Source: Novosphingobium huizhouense
GTDB taxonomy: Bacteria; Pseudomonadota; Alphaproteobacteria; Sphingomonadales; Sphingomonadaceae
Direction of reading: 5' to 3'
Length of the DNA: 64,000 bases
Assembly (NCBI RefSeq): GCF_020179475.1
Contig: NZ_JAILXZ010000001.1
Span: forward strand, 1,178,001-1,242,000
Positions 17,274-29,233 of this stretch are shown here, piece after piece. The notes under the pieces are model-generated. The model saw only the letters and a list, made by a program, of their open reading frames with translations. It was not told the DNA's origin and did not search any database. Positions within the stretch are counted from its first letter, which is position 1, and each line of letters opens with the position of its first letter. A program made the translations under genes and the position numbers.

Positions 17274-17332
17274 CGCTTCCGCGTGGTGGCTGGATCCGGG
17301 CCGGGCCCGCGGGCGTCATATCGCCGGATACG

Positions 17333-17357
17333 AAAAAGGCCACCGTTGCCGGTGGCC
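17333..17357 (-). terminator. Rho-independent terminator of the cytochrome bc1 operon
   Basis: On the minus strand GGCCACCG, GCAA loop, CGGTGGCC, then TTTTT. It lies 28 bp after the cytochrome c1 stop. Its position before apt also isolates the two units. Confidence 0.88.
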
Positions 17358-17385
17358 TTTGTTCGTTTGCGCCTTGCCGGCAGGA

Positions 17386-18198
17386 TCAGTGGGCGTTGGC
17401 CCAGACGTTCTTCTTGGCAAGGTACGCGAGCACGGTGGCGGCGAGGAGGAAGCCGAGCACGGCCCAGCCGGTCTGCTTGCGCTTTTCGAGCTTGGGCTCG
17501 GCGGTCCAGGTCAGGAACGCGGCGACGTCCTTGGCTTCCTGGTCGACGGTGGCCTTCGTCCCGTCCGCGTAGGTCACCTGGCCGTCGGTCAGCGGCGCCG
17601 GCATCGCGATGTTGAGGTTCGCGAAGTACGGGTTGTAGTGCAGGCCTTCGGGGGTCTTGGCGTCCGGGAACTTCTTGAGCAGCTCCGCGGGCTGGTCGGT
17701 GTAGCCGGTCAGCAGCGAGTAGACGTACTCGGGGCCTTCGTGGCGCGCCTTGGTGATCAGCGACAGGTCGGGCGGATTGCCGGTGCCGGCATAGTAGACC
17801 GCCGGGATGTGGTCGGCGGGCGTGTTGTCACGCTCGCCGGCATCGCCGGTCTTGGCGTCGAAGGTCTTGGCTTTGGTGCCCCACTGCTTGGCGATCGCCT
17901 TCACTTCGGGTTCCGAATAGCCGAGGTCGGTCAGGTTGCGGAACGCGATCTGCTTGAGCGAGTGGCAGTTCGAGCAGACTTCCTTGTAGACCTGGAAGCC
18001 GCGCTGGAGCTGCGCACGGTCGAACTTGCCGAACGGACCGTTGAAGGAGAATTCGACCTCCTTCGGGTGCTTGTAGAATTCGTGCGCGGCAGTGGCCGGC
18101 TCGGGCTCGCGGATCGCCTGGATGGCGCCCACGCCGAACGACCAGAGCAGCGCCACGGCGAAGAAGAGGCCAACCAGGGGGCCAAAAAGACGGACCAT
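17386..18198 (-). CDS. petC: Cytochrome c1 of the bc1 complex
   Basis: A 270-residue membrane-anchored c-type cytochrome. It has an N-terminal signal/anchor, a CSNCH haem site at residues 75-79, and a C-terminal membrane anchor (TGWAVLGFLLAATVLAYLAKKN). It passes electrons from the Rieske protein to soluble or membrane cytochrome c in the periplasm. Last of the petA-petB-petC operon, 33 bp after petB and followed by a terminator. Confidence 0.96.
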   Translation of the reverse strand: MVRLFGPLVGLFFAVALLWSFGVGAIQAIREPEPATAAHEFYKHPKEVEFSFNGPFGKFDRAQLQRGFQVYKEVCSNCHSLKQIAFRNLTDLGYSEPEVKAIAKQWGTKAKTFDAKTGDAGERDNTPADHIPAVYYAGTGNPPDLSLITKARHEGPEYVYSLLTGYTDQPAELLKKFPDAKTPEGLHYNPYFANLNIAMPAPLTDGQVTYADGTKATVDQEAKDVAAFLTWTAEPKLEKRKQTGWAVLGFLLAATVLAYLAKKNVWANAH

Positions 18199-18231
18199 AG
18201 GGTTCTCTTTCTCTCTTACGCTTCGGCTGGC

Positions 18232-19521
18232 TCAGGCAGCGGCGGGGGTGGCGTTGAGGACTGCGCCCTCGTCCTTGCCCAGCACGGCCTCGGTGATCGA
18301 GAACGGCAGCGGCTCCGGCTTTTCGATCGACGAAACGAGCGGCAGGATGACGAGGAAGTGGAGGAAGTAGTACGTCGCGGCGATCTGCGAGATCAGCACG
18401 TACTTGGTCTCGGCCGGCGAGCCGCCGCAGTAGCCGAGCACGATCACGTCCACCAGCAGGATCCAGAAGAACTTGCGGAACAGCGGACGGTAGTGGCCCG
18501 AGCGCACCGGCGAGGTGTCCAGCCAGGGCAGGAAGAACCACACCAGGATCGCCGAGAACATCGCCAGCACGCCCATCAGCTTGGCCGGGATGAAGAAGAA
18601 GTCGGCGGTGAAGGCGCGCAGGATCGCGTAGAACGGCCAGAAGTACCATTCGGGGACGATGTGCGCCGGGGTCGAAAGCGGGTTGGCCGCGATGTAGTTG
18701 TCCGGGTGGCCGAGCATGTTCGGCGCGAAGAACAGCACCGCGCAGTAAAGGATCAGGAAGATCCCTAGGCCGAAGCCATCCTTGGCGGTGTAGTAGGGGT
18801 GGAACGGCACGGTGTCCGATTCTTGCTTCACCTCGATGCCGGTCGGGTTCGACGAACCGGGGATGTGCAGCGCCCAGATGTGCAGGATGATCACGCCCGC
18901 GATCACGAACGGCAGCAGGAAGTGCAGCGAGAAGAAGCGGTTGAGCGCGGCGTTGTCCGGCGCGAAGCCGCCCAGCAGCCACTGCTGCAGCGGATCGCCG
19001 ATCAGCGGGATGGCCGAGAACAGGCCGGTGATGACCTTGGCGCCCCAGAAGCTCATCTGGCCCCAGGGAAGCACGTAGCCCATGAACGCGGTCGCCATCA
19101 TCAGCAGGAAGATGACCACGCCCAGCAGCCAGATCATCTCGCGCGGGGCCTTGTACGAGGAGTAGAAGAAGCCGCGGAAGATGTGGATGTAGACCACCAC
19201 GAAGAACGCGCTGGCGCCGTTGGCATGCGCATAACGCAGCATCCAGCCCCAGTTCACGTCACGCATGATGTGCTCGACGCTGTCGAACGCGACGCCGGCG
19301 TTGGCGGCATAGTGCATCGCCAGGATCACGCCGGTGACGATCTGCAGCATCAGGCAGAAGCCGGCGAGCACGCCGAAATTCCACATGTAGTTCAGGTTGC
19401 GCGGGACCGGGTAGCCGGCGCCGACCGCGTTGTAGACGAAGCGCGGCAGCGGCAGCTTCTCGTCGAGCCACTGCATCAGCGGGTGGCCAGGCTTGTACTC
19501 GTTCGCCCAGGGAAAGCTCAT
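18232..19521 (-). CDS. petB: Cytochrome b of the bc1 complex
   Basis: A 429-residue multi-span protein binding two b haems and both quinone sites ([27 protein letters not shown] helix, the [15 protein letters not shown] segment of the Qo region). It oxidises ubiquinol and drives the Q cycle. It follows petA by 11 bp. Confidence 0.97.
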   Translation of the reverse strand: MSFPWANEYKPGHPLMQWLDEKLPLPRFVYNAVGAGYPVPRNLNYMWNFGVLAGFCLMLQIVTGVILAMHYAANAGVAFDSVEHIMRDVNWGWMLRYAHANGASAFFVVVYIHIFRGFFYSSYKAPREMIWLLGVVIFLLMMATAFMGYVLPWGQMSFWGAKVITGLFSAIPLIGDPLQQWLLGGFAPDNAALNRFFSLHFLLPFVIAGVIILHIWALHIPGSSNPTGIEVKQESDTVPFHPYYTAKDGFGLGIFLILYCAVLFFAPNMLGHPDNYIAANPLSTPAHIVPEWYFWPFYAILRAFTADFFFIPAKLMGVLAMFSAILVWFFLPWLDTSPVRSGHYRPLFRKFFWILLVDVIVLGYCGGSPAETKYVLISQIAATYYFLHFLVILPLVSSIEKPEPLPFSITEAVLGKDEGAVLNATPAAA

Positions 19522-19532
19522 CGGATCTGTCC

Positions 19533-20096
19533 TCAGCCGATCTTCACGACAGTGTCGGAAGTGAATTCATAGGGAGGCACTTCGAGGTTCTTCGGTGCCG
19601 GGCCTTTGCGGATGCGCGCCGCGGTGTCGTAGACCGAACCGTGGCAGGGGCAGAAGTAGCCGCCGAACTCGCCCTTCACTTCGCCTTCGCCGGCGCCCAG
19701 CGGCACGCAGCCGAGGTGGGTGCAGACGCCCATCGTGATCAGCCAGTTCTTCTTGCCTTCCTTGGTCCGCTCGTCGAGCGTCTGGGGATCGCGCAGCGAA
19801 GCGGCATCGACCTTGTCGGCTTCCGAGATTTCGGTCGGCGTCAGGTTGCGCACGAACACCGGCTGCTTGCGGAACACCGCCTTGATCGCCTGGCCCGGCG
19901 CGATCGCCGAAACGTCGATCTCGGTCGAGCTTTCGGCGAGAACGTCGGCCGACGCGCTCATCTGCGAGACCAGGGGATAGAGCACGGCAAGACCGCCCAC
20001 GCCCGCAAAACTTACCGCCGCGATATTGATGAAATCGCGCCGCCGCACGCCCTCTCCGGTCACTTCCGCCGGATCGATGCTCGCCTCATCAGCCAT
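19533..20096 (-). CDS. petA: Rieske iron-sulfur subunit of the bc1 complex
   Basis: A 187-residue protein with a twin-arginine signal ([12 protein letters not shown], then a hydrophobic anchor about 22-44). The [2Fe-2S] ligands sit in CTHLGC (125-130) and CPCHGS (149-154). It is exported folded by Tat and anchored in the inner membrane. First gene of the petABC operon. Confidence 0.97.
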   Translation of the reverse strand: MADEASIDPAEVTGEGVRRRDFINIAAVSFAGVGGLAVLYPLVSQMSASADVLAESSTEIDVSAIAPGQAIKAVFRKQPVFVRNLTPTEISEADKVDAASLRDPQTLDERTKEGKKNWLITMGVCTHLGCVPLGAGEGEVKGEFGGYFCPCHGSVYDTAARIRKGPAPKNLEVPPYEFTSDTVVKIG

Positions 20097-20269
20097 TGAA
20101 ATTCCCTGCCTGCTGCCGCCGCGCCCGCGGACCGGGCGCGGTCCAACTTGCCCCTCTTGAACCGCACGGAAGCGACGCCAGATGGATGCATGTCCAGAGG
20201 CGAGCGCTGCCGCTCGGGCGGGGAAAGGCGCGCGCTATCGGAGCGCGCCCACCCCCACTTGGCGCGCCT

Positions 20270-20297
20270 GATAGACGCAAATCCGTCGCTTTGCCAA
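20270..20297 (-). promoter_or_regulatory. Candidate housekeeping promoter of petABC
   Basis: On the minus strand TTGGCA (20297-20292), 16 bp, TCTATC (20275-20270), about 175 bp before petA. Similarity to the sigma-70 consensus is moderate. The rest of 20097-20380 shows no gene. Confidence 0.28.
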
Positions 20298-20380
20298 CAG
20301 GCTTTTTGGGCAAGGTAAAACCACGGATTCGGTGGCGAATCCGGGGTTGCGGCGGCGTCCGGCGATGGCGCCGGGCGCTT

Positions 20381-21424
20381 TCAGAAGCCGGCGCCGTCGG
20401 GCCATTCGGCCGCGGCGAGTCCCATGACCTTGAACAGTGCTCCCATCTGGCCTTCGCCGATCAGCCGGTCGCGCGCGGCGAGCACCGCCTCGGCCTGGTC
20501 CGGGGCGGAGGCGATCAGCGCTTCTGCGCGCGCCTCGATCCCCAGCAGCCGCAGGAAGCGGCCCTGCTCGACGGTTCCCAGCCAGCGCGCGCCGCGCGAC
20601 TGCGCGATCGCCGCCAGCGCCGCGAAGTCGACATGGGCGGTCAGATCGGCCTCGCCCGGCGCGGCGAAGGGATCGACCATGCGATGCGCGCGCACCGCCT
20701 GGAGCGTGCTGCCGAGGCGCGGCTCGGCATGGCCGTAATCGATGAACAGCGCAGCGCCCCCCTGGGCGGCGAGCCGGCCGGCGACTTCGTAGACCACCGC
20801 CGCGGCCGCGGGGCAGGTCTCGATGATCGCGCCTTCAGGCGCATCGGCATAAGCGGACGGCACCGCCGCATCCATCGGCCGCGCGCCGACGACCGGCGTC
20901 AGCGCGCCGTCGACGAGGCCAACCATGCGTTCGCGCCACCCGGCGGCGGCGCGCACGATCTGGCGCACCGGCAGCGCGTCGAGGAATTCGTTGGCGACGA
21001 TCAGCAGCGCGCCGCTGGTCGGCAGCGTCGAAAGGTCCGCGTGCCAGACGGCGTCGGGGTGTAGCTCCAGCTGCGCGGCCTTGAGCGCGGTGCTCGCCTC
21101 GACGAAGTGCGGTCGCGTCTCCAGTCCGAAGCGCCGCGCCGCCTTCAGCGCATCGCGCGCCAGCGTGCCGCGTCCGGGCCCCAGCTCGACATAGTGCACC
21201 GGGGCCGGCCGGCCCGCGCGCATCCACAGGTCGGCGAGCCAGAGCCCCAGCAGTTCGCCGAACATCTGGCTGATCTCGGGGGCGGTGACGAAATCGCCGT
21301 CGCGCCCCAGCGGATCGCGGCTGTCGTAGTAGCGCGCATTCGATTCAGCCATGTAGTGCGCGATGCTGACCGGCCCGGTGTTCTCGATCAGCCGCTCGAA
21401 CACGCGGCGCAACGGTTCGCTCAC
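20381..21424 (-). CDS. MidA/NDUFAF7-type SAM-dependent methyltransferase
   Basis: A 347-residue class I methyltransferase of the DUF185/MidA family. Visible: the N-terminal family segment [20 protein letters not shown], the SAM motif [13 protein letters not shown], and the conserved [12 protein letters not shown]. The mitochondrial homologue NDUFAF7 methylates an arginine of complex I; a respiratory-complex role here is inference. The GTG start overlaps the lgt stop (GTGA, 21421-21424), a pairing I recall from other alphaproteobacteria. Confidence 0.88.
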   Translation of the reverse strand: MSEPLRRVFERLIENTGPVSIAHYMAESNARYYDSRDPLGRDGDFVTAPEISQMFGELLGLWLADLWMRAGRPAPVHYVELGPGRGTLARDALKAARRFGLETRPHFVEASTALKAAQLELHPDAVWHADLSTLPTSGALLIVANEFLDALPVRQIVRAAAGWRERMVGLVDGALTPVVGARPMDAAVPSAYADAPEGAIIETCPAAAAVVYEVAGRLAAQGGAALFIDYGHAEPRLGSTLQAVRAHRMVDPFAAPGEADLTAHVDFAALAAIAQSRGARWLGTVEQGRFLRLLGIEARAEALIASAPDQAEAVLAARDRLIGEGQMGALFKVMGLAAAEWPDGAGF

Positions 21425-22365
21425 GCGCTGCCCGCTTCGCCCTGCGCGTTGACCGAGGCGCCGGCGTTGCGATCGCTGCCGGCAAAGGCGACCGCGACCG
21501 GCGGCCGGTTCAGCGCGCGGATCGTCAGGAACAGCCCGATCAGCATCATCGGCAGCGTCAGCCACTGACCCATCGACAGCCCCGAGCGATGCGCGAAATC
21601 GGCCAGCTGCGCATCGGGCTCGCGGAAGAACTCGACGACGAAGCGCGACAGCGCATAGCCCGTGCCGAACACGCCGACGAGCAGGCCCGGCCGCCAGCGC
21701 GAACGCGTCCTCCAGAACAGCAGCAGCAGCACGGTGCCAAGGACGATGCCCTCCAGCACGGCCTCGTAGAGCTGGCTGGGATGGCGCGGCATCGGCCCGC
21801 CTCCGGGGAAGACCATCGCCCAGGGGATGTCGGGCGTGGTGATCCGCCCCCACAGCTCGCCGTTGACGAAATTGGCGCAGCGCCCGAAGAACAGCCCGAA
21901 CGGCACGCATACGGCCATGTAGTCGCACACCCGCACGAAGCTCAGGCCGCCGCGCCAGGCGACGAAGGCGATGGCGATGGTCGTGCCGATCAGCCCGCCG
22001 TGGAAGCTCATCCCGCCTTCCCACAGCTTGAGCAGGTTCTGCGGATGGGCCCACAGCTCGGGCGCGTAGAACGTCGCATAGCCGAGCCGCCCGCCGAGGA
22101 TGATGCCCAGCGTTGCATAGAAGAACAGATCGTCGGCATGGCGCTGCGCCAAGGGCGCGCCGGGCTGGCGGATCATCTTCGACAGGTGCCAGTAGCCCAG
22201 CAGGATGCCGGCGAGGTAGGCGAGCGAATACCACTTGATGGTGAAGAAGCCGAGGTCGACCGCGATCGGCGAGAGGCCGAGGTCGGTCCATTGCAGGGGC
22301 GGGCGCGGCGCGAGTGCGGCGGCGGCAGCGGCCGTTTGTGACAACAAGTTTCGCGTCTCCGACAA
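21421..22365 (-). CDS. lgt: Prolipoprotein diacylglyceryl transferase
   Basis: A multi-span inner-membrane enzyme that transfers diacylglycerol from phosphatidylglycerol to the lipobox cysteine. Signature segments are [27 protein letters not shown] and [14 protein letters not shown]. About 314 residues from a TTG at 22365. A second TTG six codons in, with GGAG about nine bases before it, is an equally good start. It heads the lgt-MidA pair. Confidence 0.93.
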   Translation of the reverse strand: MSETRNLLSQTAAAAAALAPRPPLQWTDLGLSPIAVDLGFFTIKWYSLAYLAGILLGYWHLSKMIRQPGAPLAQRHADDLFFYATLGIILGGRLGYATFYAPELWAHPQNLLKLWEGGMSFHGGLIGTTIAIAFVAWRGGLSFVRVCDYMAVCVPFGLFFGRCANFVNGELWGRITTPDIPWAMVFPGGGPMPRHPSQLYEAVLEGIVLGTVLLLLFWRTRSRWRPGLLVGVFGTGYALSRFVVEFFREPDAQLADFAHRSGLSMGQWLTLPMMLIGLFLTIRALNRPPVAVAFAGSDRNAGASVNAQGEAGSA

Positions 22366-22509
22366 GGTTGCTTTTCAGGACCAATCCGGCCAGCTTGGCA
22401 TCGACCGCCGGGCGCCTGACGCACCGGCTTTTGGCACAGGGAAAATCGGCGGGCAAACCGCAAAAGCCGACCGCAGATCGGCCGATGCTTTGGAGAGAGT
22501 GGATACGCG

Positions 22510-24216
<1,707 letters not shown>

Positions 24217-24236
24217 AGACAGGCTAAAGGGGGAGC

Positions 24237-26990
24237 ATGACGCTCCCCAGGATTGCCAGCCAGCGCGCGATCGTCGATCGCCGCGCCCTTGCCGACGCGA
24301 TCGCCGCGCTTGCCGCCGAACAGGGCGACAAGGCGCGGCCCGCGGTGGTCGAGCTGCTGCGCGAGGCGCTGGCGCGCGGGCGCGACGAGCTCGCCCGCCG
24401 GCTCGAGGCCAAGCCCTCGGCCGGCCACGAATGCGCGCAAGGCCAGGCTTTCCTCGTCGACCAGCTGGTGCGGGTGATCCACGACCACGTCGTCGGCCGG
24501 GTCTACCGCGCCAGCAATCGCTCGACCGGCGAGCGCATCGCGATCCTCGCGGTCGGCGGCTACGGGCGCGGCGAGATGGCGCCGCATTCGGACGTCGACA
24601 TCGCCTTCGTCACCCCGATCAAGCCCACCGCCTGGTGCGAGCAGGTGATCGAGGCGATGCTCTACTTCCTGTGGGACCTGGGGCTCAAGGTCGGCCATTC
24701 CAGCCGCTCGCTCGACGATCTCGTGCGCATGGCCAAGAGCGACCTCACCATTCGCACCGCGTTGCTCGAAGGGCGCTACGTCTGGGGCGACCAGCCGCTC
24801 TACGAAGAAGCCTCGCGCCGCTTCTGGGACGAAGTCGCCGCCGGCACCGAGCGCCAGTTCGTCGCCGAGAAGCTCGCCGAGCGCAACGAGCGGCACAAGC
24901 GCCTGGGCGACAGCCGCTACGTGGTCGAGCCCAATGTCAAGGAAGGCAAGGGCGGCCTGCGCGACCTGCATACGCTCTACTGGATCGGCAAGTACATCCA
25001 CAAGGTGCGCGATCCCTCCGAGCTGGTCGATGTCGGCCTGCTCACCGCGTCGGAATACCGCCAGTTCCGCCGCGCCGAGAACTTCTTCTGGGCGGTGCGC
25101 TGCCATCTCCACATGCTGACCCGGCGCGCCGAGGACCGGCTGACCTTCGACCTCCAGCGCGAAGTGGCGATGCGCATGAACTTCGCCGACCGCCCGGGCA
25201 AGAGCGCGGTCGAGCGGTTCATGCAGTTCTTCTTCCTCCAGGCCAAGCAGGTCGGCGCGCTCACCGGCGTGTTCCTCGCCCAGCTCGACGAACAGTTCGC
25301 CAAGAAGGCGCGCACCGGCTTCCTCGCCCGGTTCAAGCCCAGGCGCACCCGCAAGATCGGCGCGTTTCCGCTCGTCGCCGACAAGCTCGGCGTCGCCGGC
25401 AACGACTTCTTCGCGCAGGATCCGGTGCGGCTGGTCGAGCTGTTCGCCCTCGCCGACCGCGAGAACCTCGAGATCCACCCCGAGGCGATGCGCCTCGCCA
25501 GCCGCGATGCCGCGCTGATCGACGGCGCCGTGCGCAAGGATCCGCGCGCCAACGCGCTGTTCATGGAGCTGCTGACCAGCCGCCACGATCCCGAGACGGT
25601 GCTGCGCTGGATGAACGAGGCCGGGGTGTTCGGCCGCTTCGTGCCCGATTTCGGCCGCGTCGTCGCGCAGATGCAGTTCGACATGTATCACCACTACACC
25701 GTCGACGAGCACACCATTCGCGCCATCGGCCTGCTCGCGCGGATCGAGAAGGGCGAGGAAAAGGAACAGCACCCGCTGGCGAGCGAGGTCATCGCCAAGG
25801 TCTCGTCGCGCCGCGTGCTCTACGTCGCGACGCTGCTCCACGACATCGCCAAGGGCCGGCGCGGCGACCATTCGGTGCTCGGCGCCGAAGTCGCGATGAA
25901 GCTTTGCCCGCGGCTCGGGCTCTCCCCGGCCGAGACAGAACTCGTCGCCTGGCTCGTGCGCCAGCACCTGCTGATGAGCGCAACCGCCTTCAAGCGCGAC
26001 CTCGCCGACTACAAGACCATCGCCGACTTCGTGAACGTGGTGCAGAGCGTCGAGCGGCTGCGCCTGCTCCTGGTTCTCACCATCGTCGACATCCGTGCGG
26101 TGGGACCGGGCATCTGGAACTCGTGGAAGCGCCAGCTGCTGGGCGACCTGTTCCTGTCGAGCGAGGAAATGCTCCGCCTCGGCCACAAGCAGCACGGCCG
26201 CGCCGAGCGGATCGCCGCCAAGAAGAAGGCCGTCGCCGCGCTGCTCAAGGAGCGCGACGCGCTGATCGGCACCGTCGGGCGCCAGCTGGGCGATGCCTAC
26301 TGGATCGCCGAGCCCGAGGACATCATCGCGCTCAACCTGCAACAGATGGACGCAGGCCTCGGCGAACCGCTCACGGTCGAGGCGCACTGGTATGCGGCGC
26401 GCGGCGCGACGCTCGTCACCGTGCTCGCCGCCGACCATCCGGGGCTGTTCTACCGCATCGCCGGCGGCATCCACCTGGCCGGCGGCAACATCATCGACGC
26501 GCGCATCCACACCGCGCGCAACGGCACCGCGGTCGACAACTTCCTCGTCCAGGACCCCCTGGGGCGCCCGCTCAACGAGCCTGCGCAGATCGCGAGGCTC
26601 AAGACCGCGATCGCCGATGCCCTCGCCAACCGGGTCAAGCTGCTGCCGCAACTGGCGGCGCGTCCCTCGGCCCGCGCGCGCGCCGATGCCTTCGAGGTCC
26701 AGCCGATCGTCATCTTCGACAACAAGGCCTCGAACCGCTTCACCGTGATCGAGGTCGGCGCGCTCGACCGCCCGGCGCTGCTGTCGCGCCTCGCCCGCGC
26801 GCTGTTCGAAGCGCGGCTGATCGTCCACTCCGCGCACATCGCGACCTACGGCGAGCGCGCGGTCGATACCTTCTACGTCACCGACCTGCTCGGCGAAAAG
26901 CTCGAGGGCGAGACGCGCGTGCGCAGCGTCGAGAAACGCCTGCTCGAAGCCGCGACCGAGGAGAAGGGACGCAAGGCCGCGGCGGCCTGA
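24237..26990 (+). CDS. glnD: [Protein-PII] uridylyltransferase/uridylyl-removing enzyme
   Basis: A 917-residue nitrogen sensor. Domains: nucleotidyltransferase (GGYGRGEMAPHSDVDIAF near residue 105), HD hydrolase (HHYTVDEHTIRA and LLHDIAKGRRGDHS), and two C-terminal ACT domains that bind glutamine (VLAADHPGLFYRIAGG; VGALDRPALLSRLARAL). It uridylylates GlnK at Tyr51 when glutamine is low; the GlnK gene is at 54136. A strong AAAGGGGGAG ribosome site precedes the ATG. Confidence 0.96.
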   Translation: MTLPRIASQRAIVDRRALADAIAALAAEQGDKARPAVVELLREALARGRDELARRLEAKPSAGHECAQGQAFLVDQLVRVIHDHVVGRVYRASNRSTGERIAILAVGGYGRGEMAPHSDVDIAFVTPIKPTAWCEQVIEAMLYFLWDLGLKVGHSSRSLDDLVRMAKSDLTIRTALLEGRYVWGDQPLYEEASRRFWDEVAAGTERQFVAEKLAERNERHKRLGDSRYVVEPNVKEGKGGLRDLHTLYWIGKYIHKVRDPSELVDVGLLTASEYRQFRRAENFFWAVRCHLHMLTRRAEDRLTFDLQREVAMRMNFADRPGKSAVERFMQFFFLQAKQVGALTGVFLAQLDEQFAKKARTGFLARFKPRRTRKIGAFPLVADKLGVAGNDFFAQDPVRLVELFALADRENLEIHPEAMRLASRDAALIDGAVRKDPRANALFMELLTSRHDPETVLRWMNEAGVFGRFVPDFGRVVAQMQFDMYHHYTVDEHTIRAIGLLARIEKGEEKEQHPLASEVIAKVSSRRVLYVATLLHDIAKGRRGDHSVLGAEVAMKLCPRLGLSPAETELVAWLVRQHLLMSATAFKRDLADYKTIADFVNVVQSVERLRLLLVLTIVDIRAVGPGIWNSWKRQLLGDLFLSSEEMLRLGHKQHGRAERIAAKKKAVAALLKERDALIGTVGRQLGDAYWIAEPEDIIALNLQQMDAGLGEPLTVEAHWYAARGATLVTVLAADHPGLFYRIAGGIHLAGGNIIDARIHTARNGTAVDNFLVQDPLGRPLNEPAQIARLKTAIADALANRVKLLPQLAARPSARARADAFEVQPIVIFDNKASNRFTVIEVGALDRPALLSRLARALFEARLIVHSAHIATYGERAVDTFYVTDLLGEKLEGETRVRSVEKRLLEAATEEKGRKAAAA

Positions 26991-27038
26991 TCGCATGGGC
27001 GCTTTCTCCCCCTGTCGCGAGCGGCTAGGCTGCCGGGC

Positions 27039-27599
27039 ATGACCGAAGCGCAATACCTGTCCGGACGCCTGCTCCTCGCGATGCCGGGGATGGGCGATGC
27101 CCGCTTCGACCACGCCGTGATCGCGATGTGCGTGCACGACGACCACGGCGCGCTCGGCATCGGCCTCGGCCAGGTGCGCGAAGGCATCTCGCTTCACGGA
27201 CTGCTCAAGGACGTCGGCATCGACCCCGGGGTCGCGCCCGACGTGCCGATCCTGTCGGGCGGTCCGGTCGAGACCGCGCGCGGGTTCGTCCTCCATTCGG
27301 ACGACTGGGGCGGCGATGGCACCGTGCAGGTCGCCGGGCTCTGCGCGCTGTCGGCCTCGCTCGACGTGCTGCGCGCGATCGCGGAGGGGCGTGGCCCCAG
27401 CAAGTGGCTGATCGCGCTGGGCTATGCCGGATGGTCGGCGGGCCAGATCGAGGGCGAGATGCGCCAGCACGGCTGGCACGCCGTCGAAGGCCGCCGCGAA
27501 ATCCTCTTCGACACCCCGGTCGAACAGCGCTGGACCGCGGCCTGGCGCGCCGAAGGGATCGACCCCTCGCACCTCGTCGCGGCAACGGGGCGGGCCTGA
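27039..27599 (+). CDS. YqgE/AlgH-family protein (DUF179)
   Basis: A 186-residue full-length member of the YqgE/AlgH family (LSGRLLLAMPGMGDARFDHAVI; ALGYAGWSAGQIEGEM). Widely conserved cytoplasmic protein whose biochemical role is not established. It follows glnD by 48 bp and converges with gltX. Confidence 0.92.
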   Translation: MTEAQYLSGRLLLAMPGMGDARFDHAVIAMCVHDDHGALGIGLGQVREGISLHGLLKDVGIDPGVAPDVPILSGGPVETARGFVLHSDDWGGDGTVQVAGLCALSASLDVLRAIAEGRGPSKWLIALGYAGWSAGQIEGEMRQHGWHAVEGRREILFDTPVEQRWTAAWRAEGIDPSHLVAATGRA

Positions 27600-27617
27600 C
27601 GCCGCGTCCAGCGGTAT

Positions 27618-28973
27618 TCAGCGCATCCCGTCCAGCCCAAGCCGCCGCACTGCTTCGTCGCGGTCGATCAGGGGCAGCAGCGCGGCCATGTCCGGGCCGT
27701 GGTCCATGCCGGTCAGCGCCTGGCGCAGCGGCAGGAACAGCGCCTTGCCCTTGCGCCCGGTTGCGTCCTTCAGCGCTGCGGTCAGCGCCGCCCACGGGCC
27801 GGCCTGCCAATCGAGCTGCGCCGCGATCGTCGCTGCCTGATCGAGGAAGCCGCGGGTTTCGGCATCGAAGTCCGGGGCCTCGACCGGGCCGGTGACCACT
27901 CGCCACCAGTCCGCCGCCTCGCCGAGATGGGCAAGGTTCGGCCGAATCGCCTCCCAGGCGGCCGGGCCCATGCCCTCGGGCAGGCGGTCCCGCACCGCGT
28001 CGAACGGCAGGGCGTGGACGATGGCGGCGTTGACGCGCGCCAGCTCGGCCTCGTCGAAGCGGGCCGGGGCCCGGCCGAAGCGCGACAGGTCGAAGCTGGC
28101 CGCGAGCGCCGCGGCGTCGAGCGCCGGGTCGACCGGATCGGCGGTGCCCAGCCGCGCCAGCAGCGCGACCAGTGCCTGCGGCTCGATGCCTTCGGCGCGC
28201 AGTTCCTCGACGCCGAGCGAGCCCAGCCGCTTCGACAGCTTGCCTTCCGCGCCGGTGAGCAGCGCGGCATGGGCGAAGCGCGGGCAGGGCGCGCCGAGCG
28301 CGGCGAACATCTGCACTTGCGTGGCGGTGTTCGAAACGTGGTCTTCCCCGCGCAGCACGTCGGTCACGCCCATCGCCACGTCGTCGATCGCGCTCGGCAG
28401 CATGTAGAGCCAGGATCCGTCGGCGCGGCGCACCACCGGGTCCGACATCTGGCGCGGATCGAAATGTTGCGGCCCGCGCACGCCGTCGTGCCATGCGATC
28501 GGGGTGTCGTGGTCCAGCTTGAAGCGCCAGTGCGGCTTTTCGCCCGCCGCCGCCTTCGCCGCGTGGTCCGCCTCGGTCAGCGCGAGCGCGGCGCGATCGT
28601 AGATCGGCGGCAGTCCGCGGCCGAGCAGCACCTTTCGCTTGAGCTCCAGCTCCTGCGCGGTCTCGTAGCAGCGATAGACCCGGCCTTGCGCGGCGAGCCG
28701 GGCGAAGGCCTCCTCGTAGATGGCAAAGCGCGCCGACTGCCGCTCCTCGCCGTCGGGATCAAGGCCGAGCCAGGCAAGGTCGGCGCGGATCGCCGCGACA
28801 TGCTCCTCGCGGCTGCGCGCGGCGTCGGTGTCGTCGATCCGCAGCACGAAGCGCCCGCCGTGCTTCTTCGCGAGCAGCCAGTTGTGCAAGGCGGTGCGGA
28901 TGTTGCCGACATGGAGACGGCCGGTCGGCGAGGGCGCGAACCGGGTGACGACGGAGCTGGCACGGGGCGACAT
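27618..28973 (-). CDS. gltX: Glutamyl-tRNA synthetase
   Basis: A 451-residue class I synthetase. The HIGH-type motif is FAPSPTGRLHVGN and the KMSKS-type motif GKLSKRLGS. It charges tRNA-Glu. Many alphaproteobacteria carry two gltX copies, one of which may charge tRNA-Gln for later amidation; which one this is cannot be told here. Confidence 0.95.
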   Translation of the reverse strand: MSPRASSVVTRFAPSPTGRLHVGNIRTALHNWLLAKKHGGRFVLRIDDTDAARSREEHVAAIRADLAWLGLDPDGEERQSARFAIYEEAFARLAAQGRVYRCYETAQELELKRKVLLGRGLPPIYDRAALALTEADHAAKAAAGEKPHWRFKLDHDTPIAWHDGVRGPQHFDPRQMSDPVVRRADGSWLYMLPSAIDDVAMGVTDVLRGEDHVSNTATQVQMFAALGAPCPRFAHAALLTGAEGKLSKRLGSLGVEELRAEGIEPQALVALLARLGTADPVDPALDAAALAASFDLSRFGRAPARFDEAELARVNAAIVHALPFDAVRDRLPEGMGPAAWEAIRPNLAHLGEAADWWRVVTGPVEAPDFDAETRGFLDQAATIAAQLDWQAGPWAALTAALKDATGRKGKALFLPLRQALTGMDHGPDMAALLPLIDRDEAVRRLGLDGMR

Positions 28974-29128
28974 GGCGCGGCGATTAGGGCTTATCGGCGC
29001 CGATGGCCAGAGGGCGCCGGCGATGCGCCCGGCCGTACCGCGACGCGGGAGGCGTCGCGATGCACCCGGCCCGTCCGCGCGGCGAGGACCGCATGCCTCC
29101 GCTGCAAAGGAAAGGGGCAGTCAATTTA

Positions 29129-29140
29129 TGAATGTATTCA
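29129..29140. promoter_or_regulatory. Short dyad in the AT-rich upstream region
   Basis: TGAAT-GT-ATTCA lies about 95 bp before the secreted protein start, inside the only AT-rich part of the 260-bp space after gltX. It could be an operator or part of a promoter. Evidence is weak. Confidence 0.2.
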
Positions 29141-29233
29141 CAGTAATTCCCGCCGTATGACTCCGGTGATTGGGGCGGTGTTGGGCGCGACTCTCAACGC
29201 GTTTCCGGTCATCATGTCGAGCAAGGAAATAAC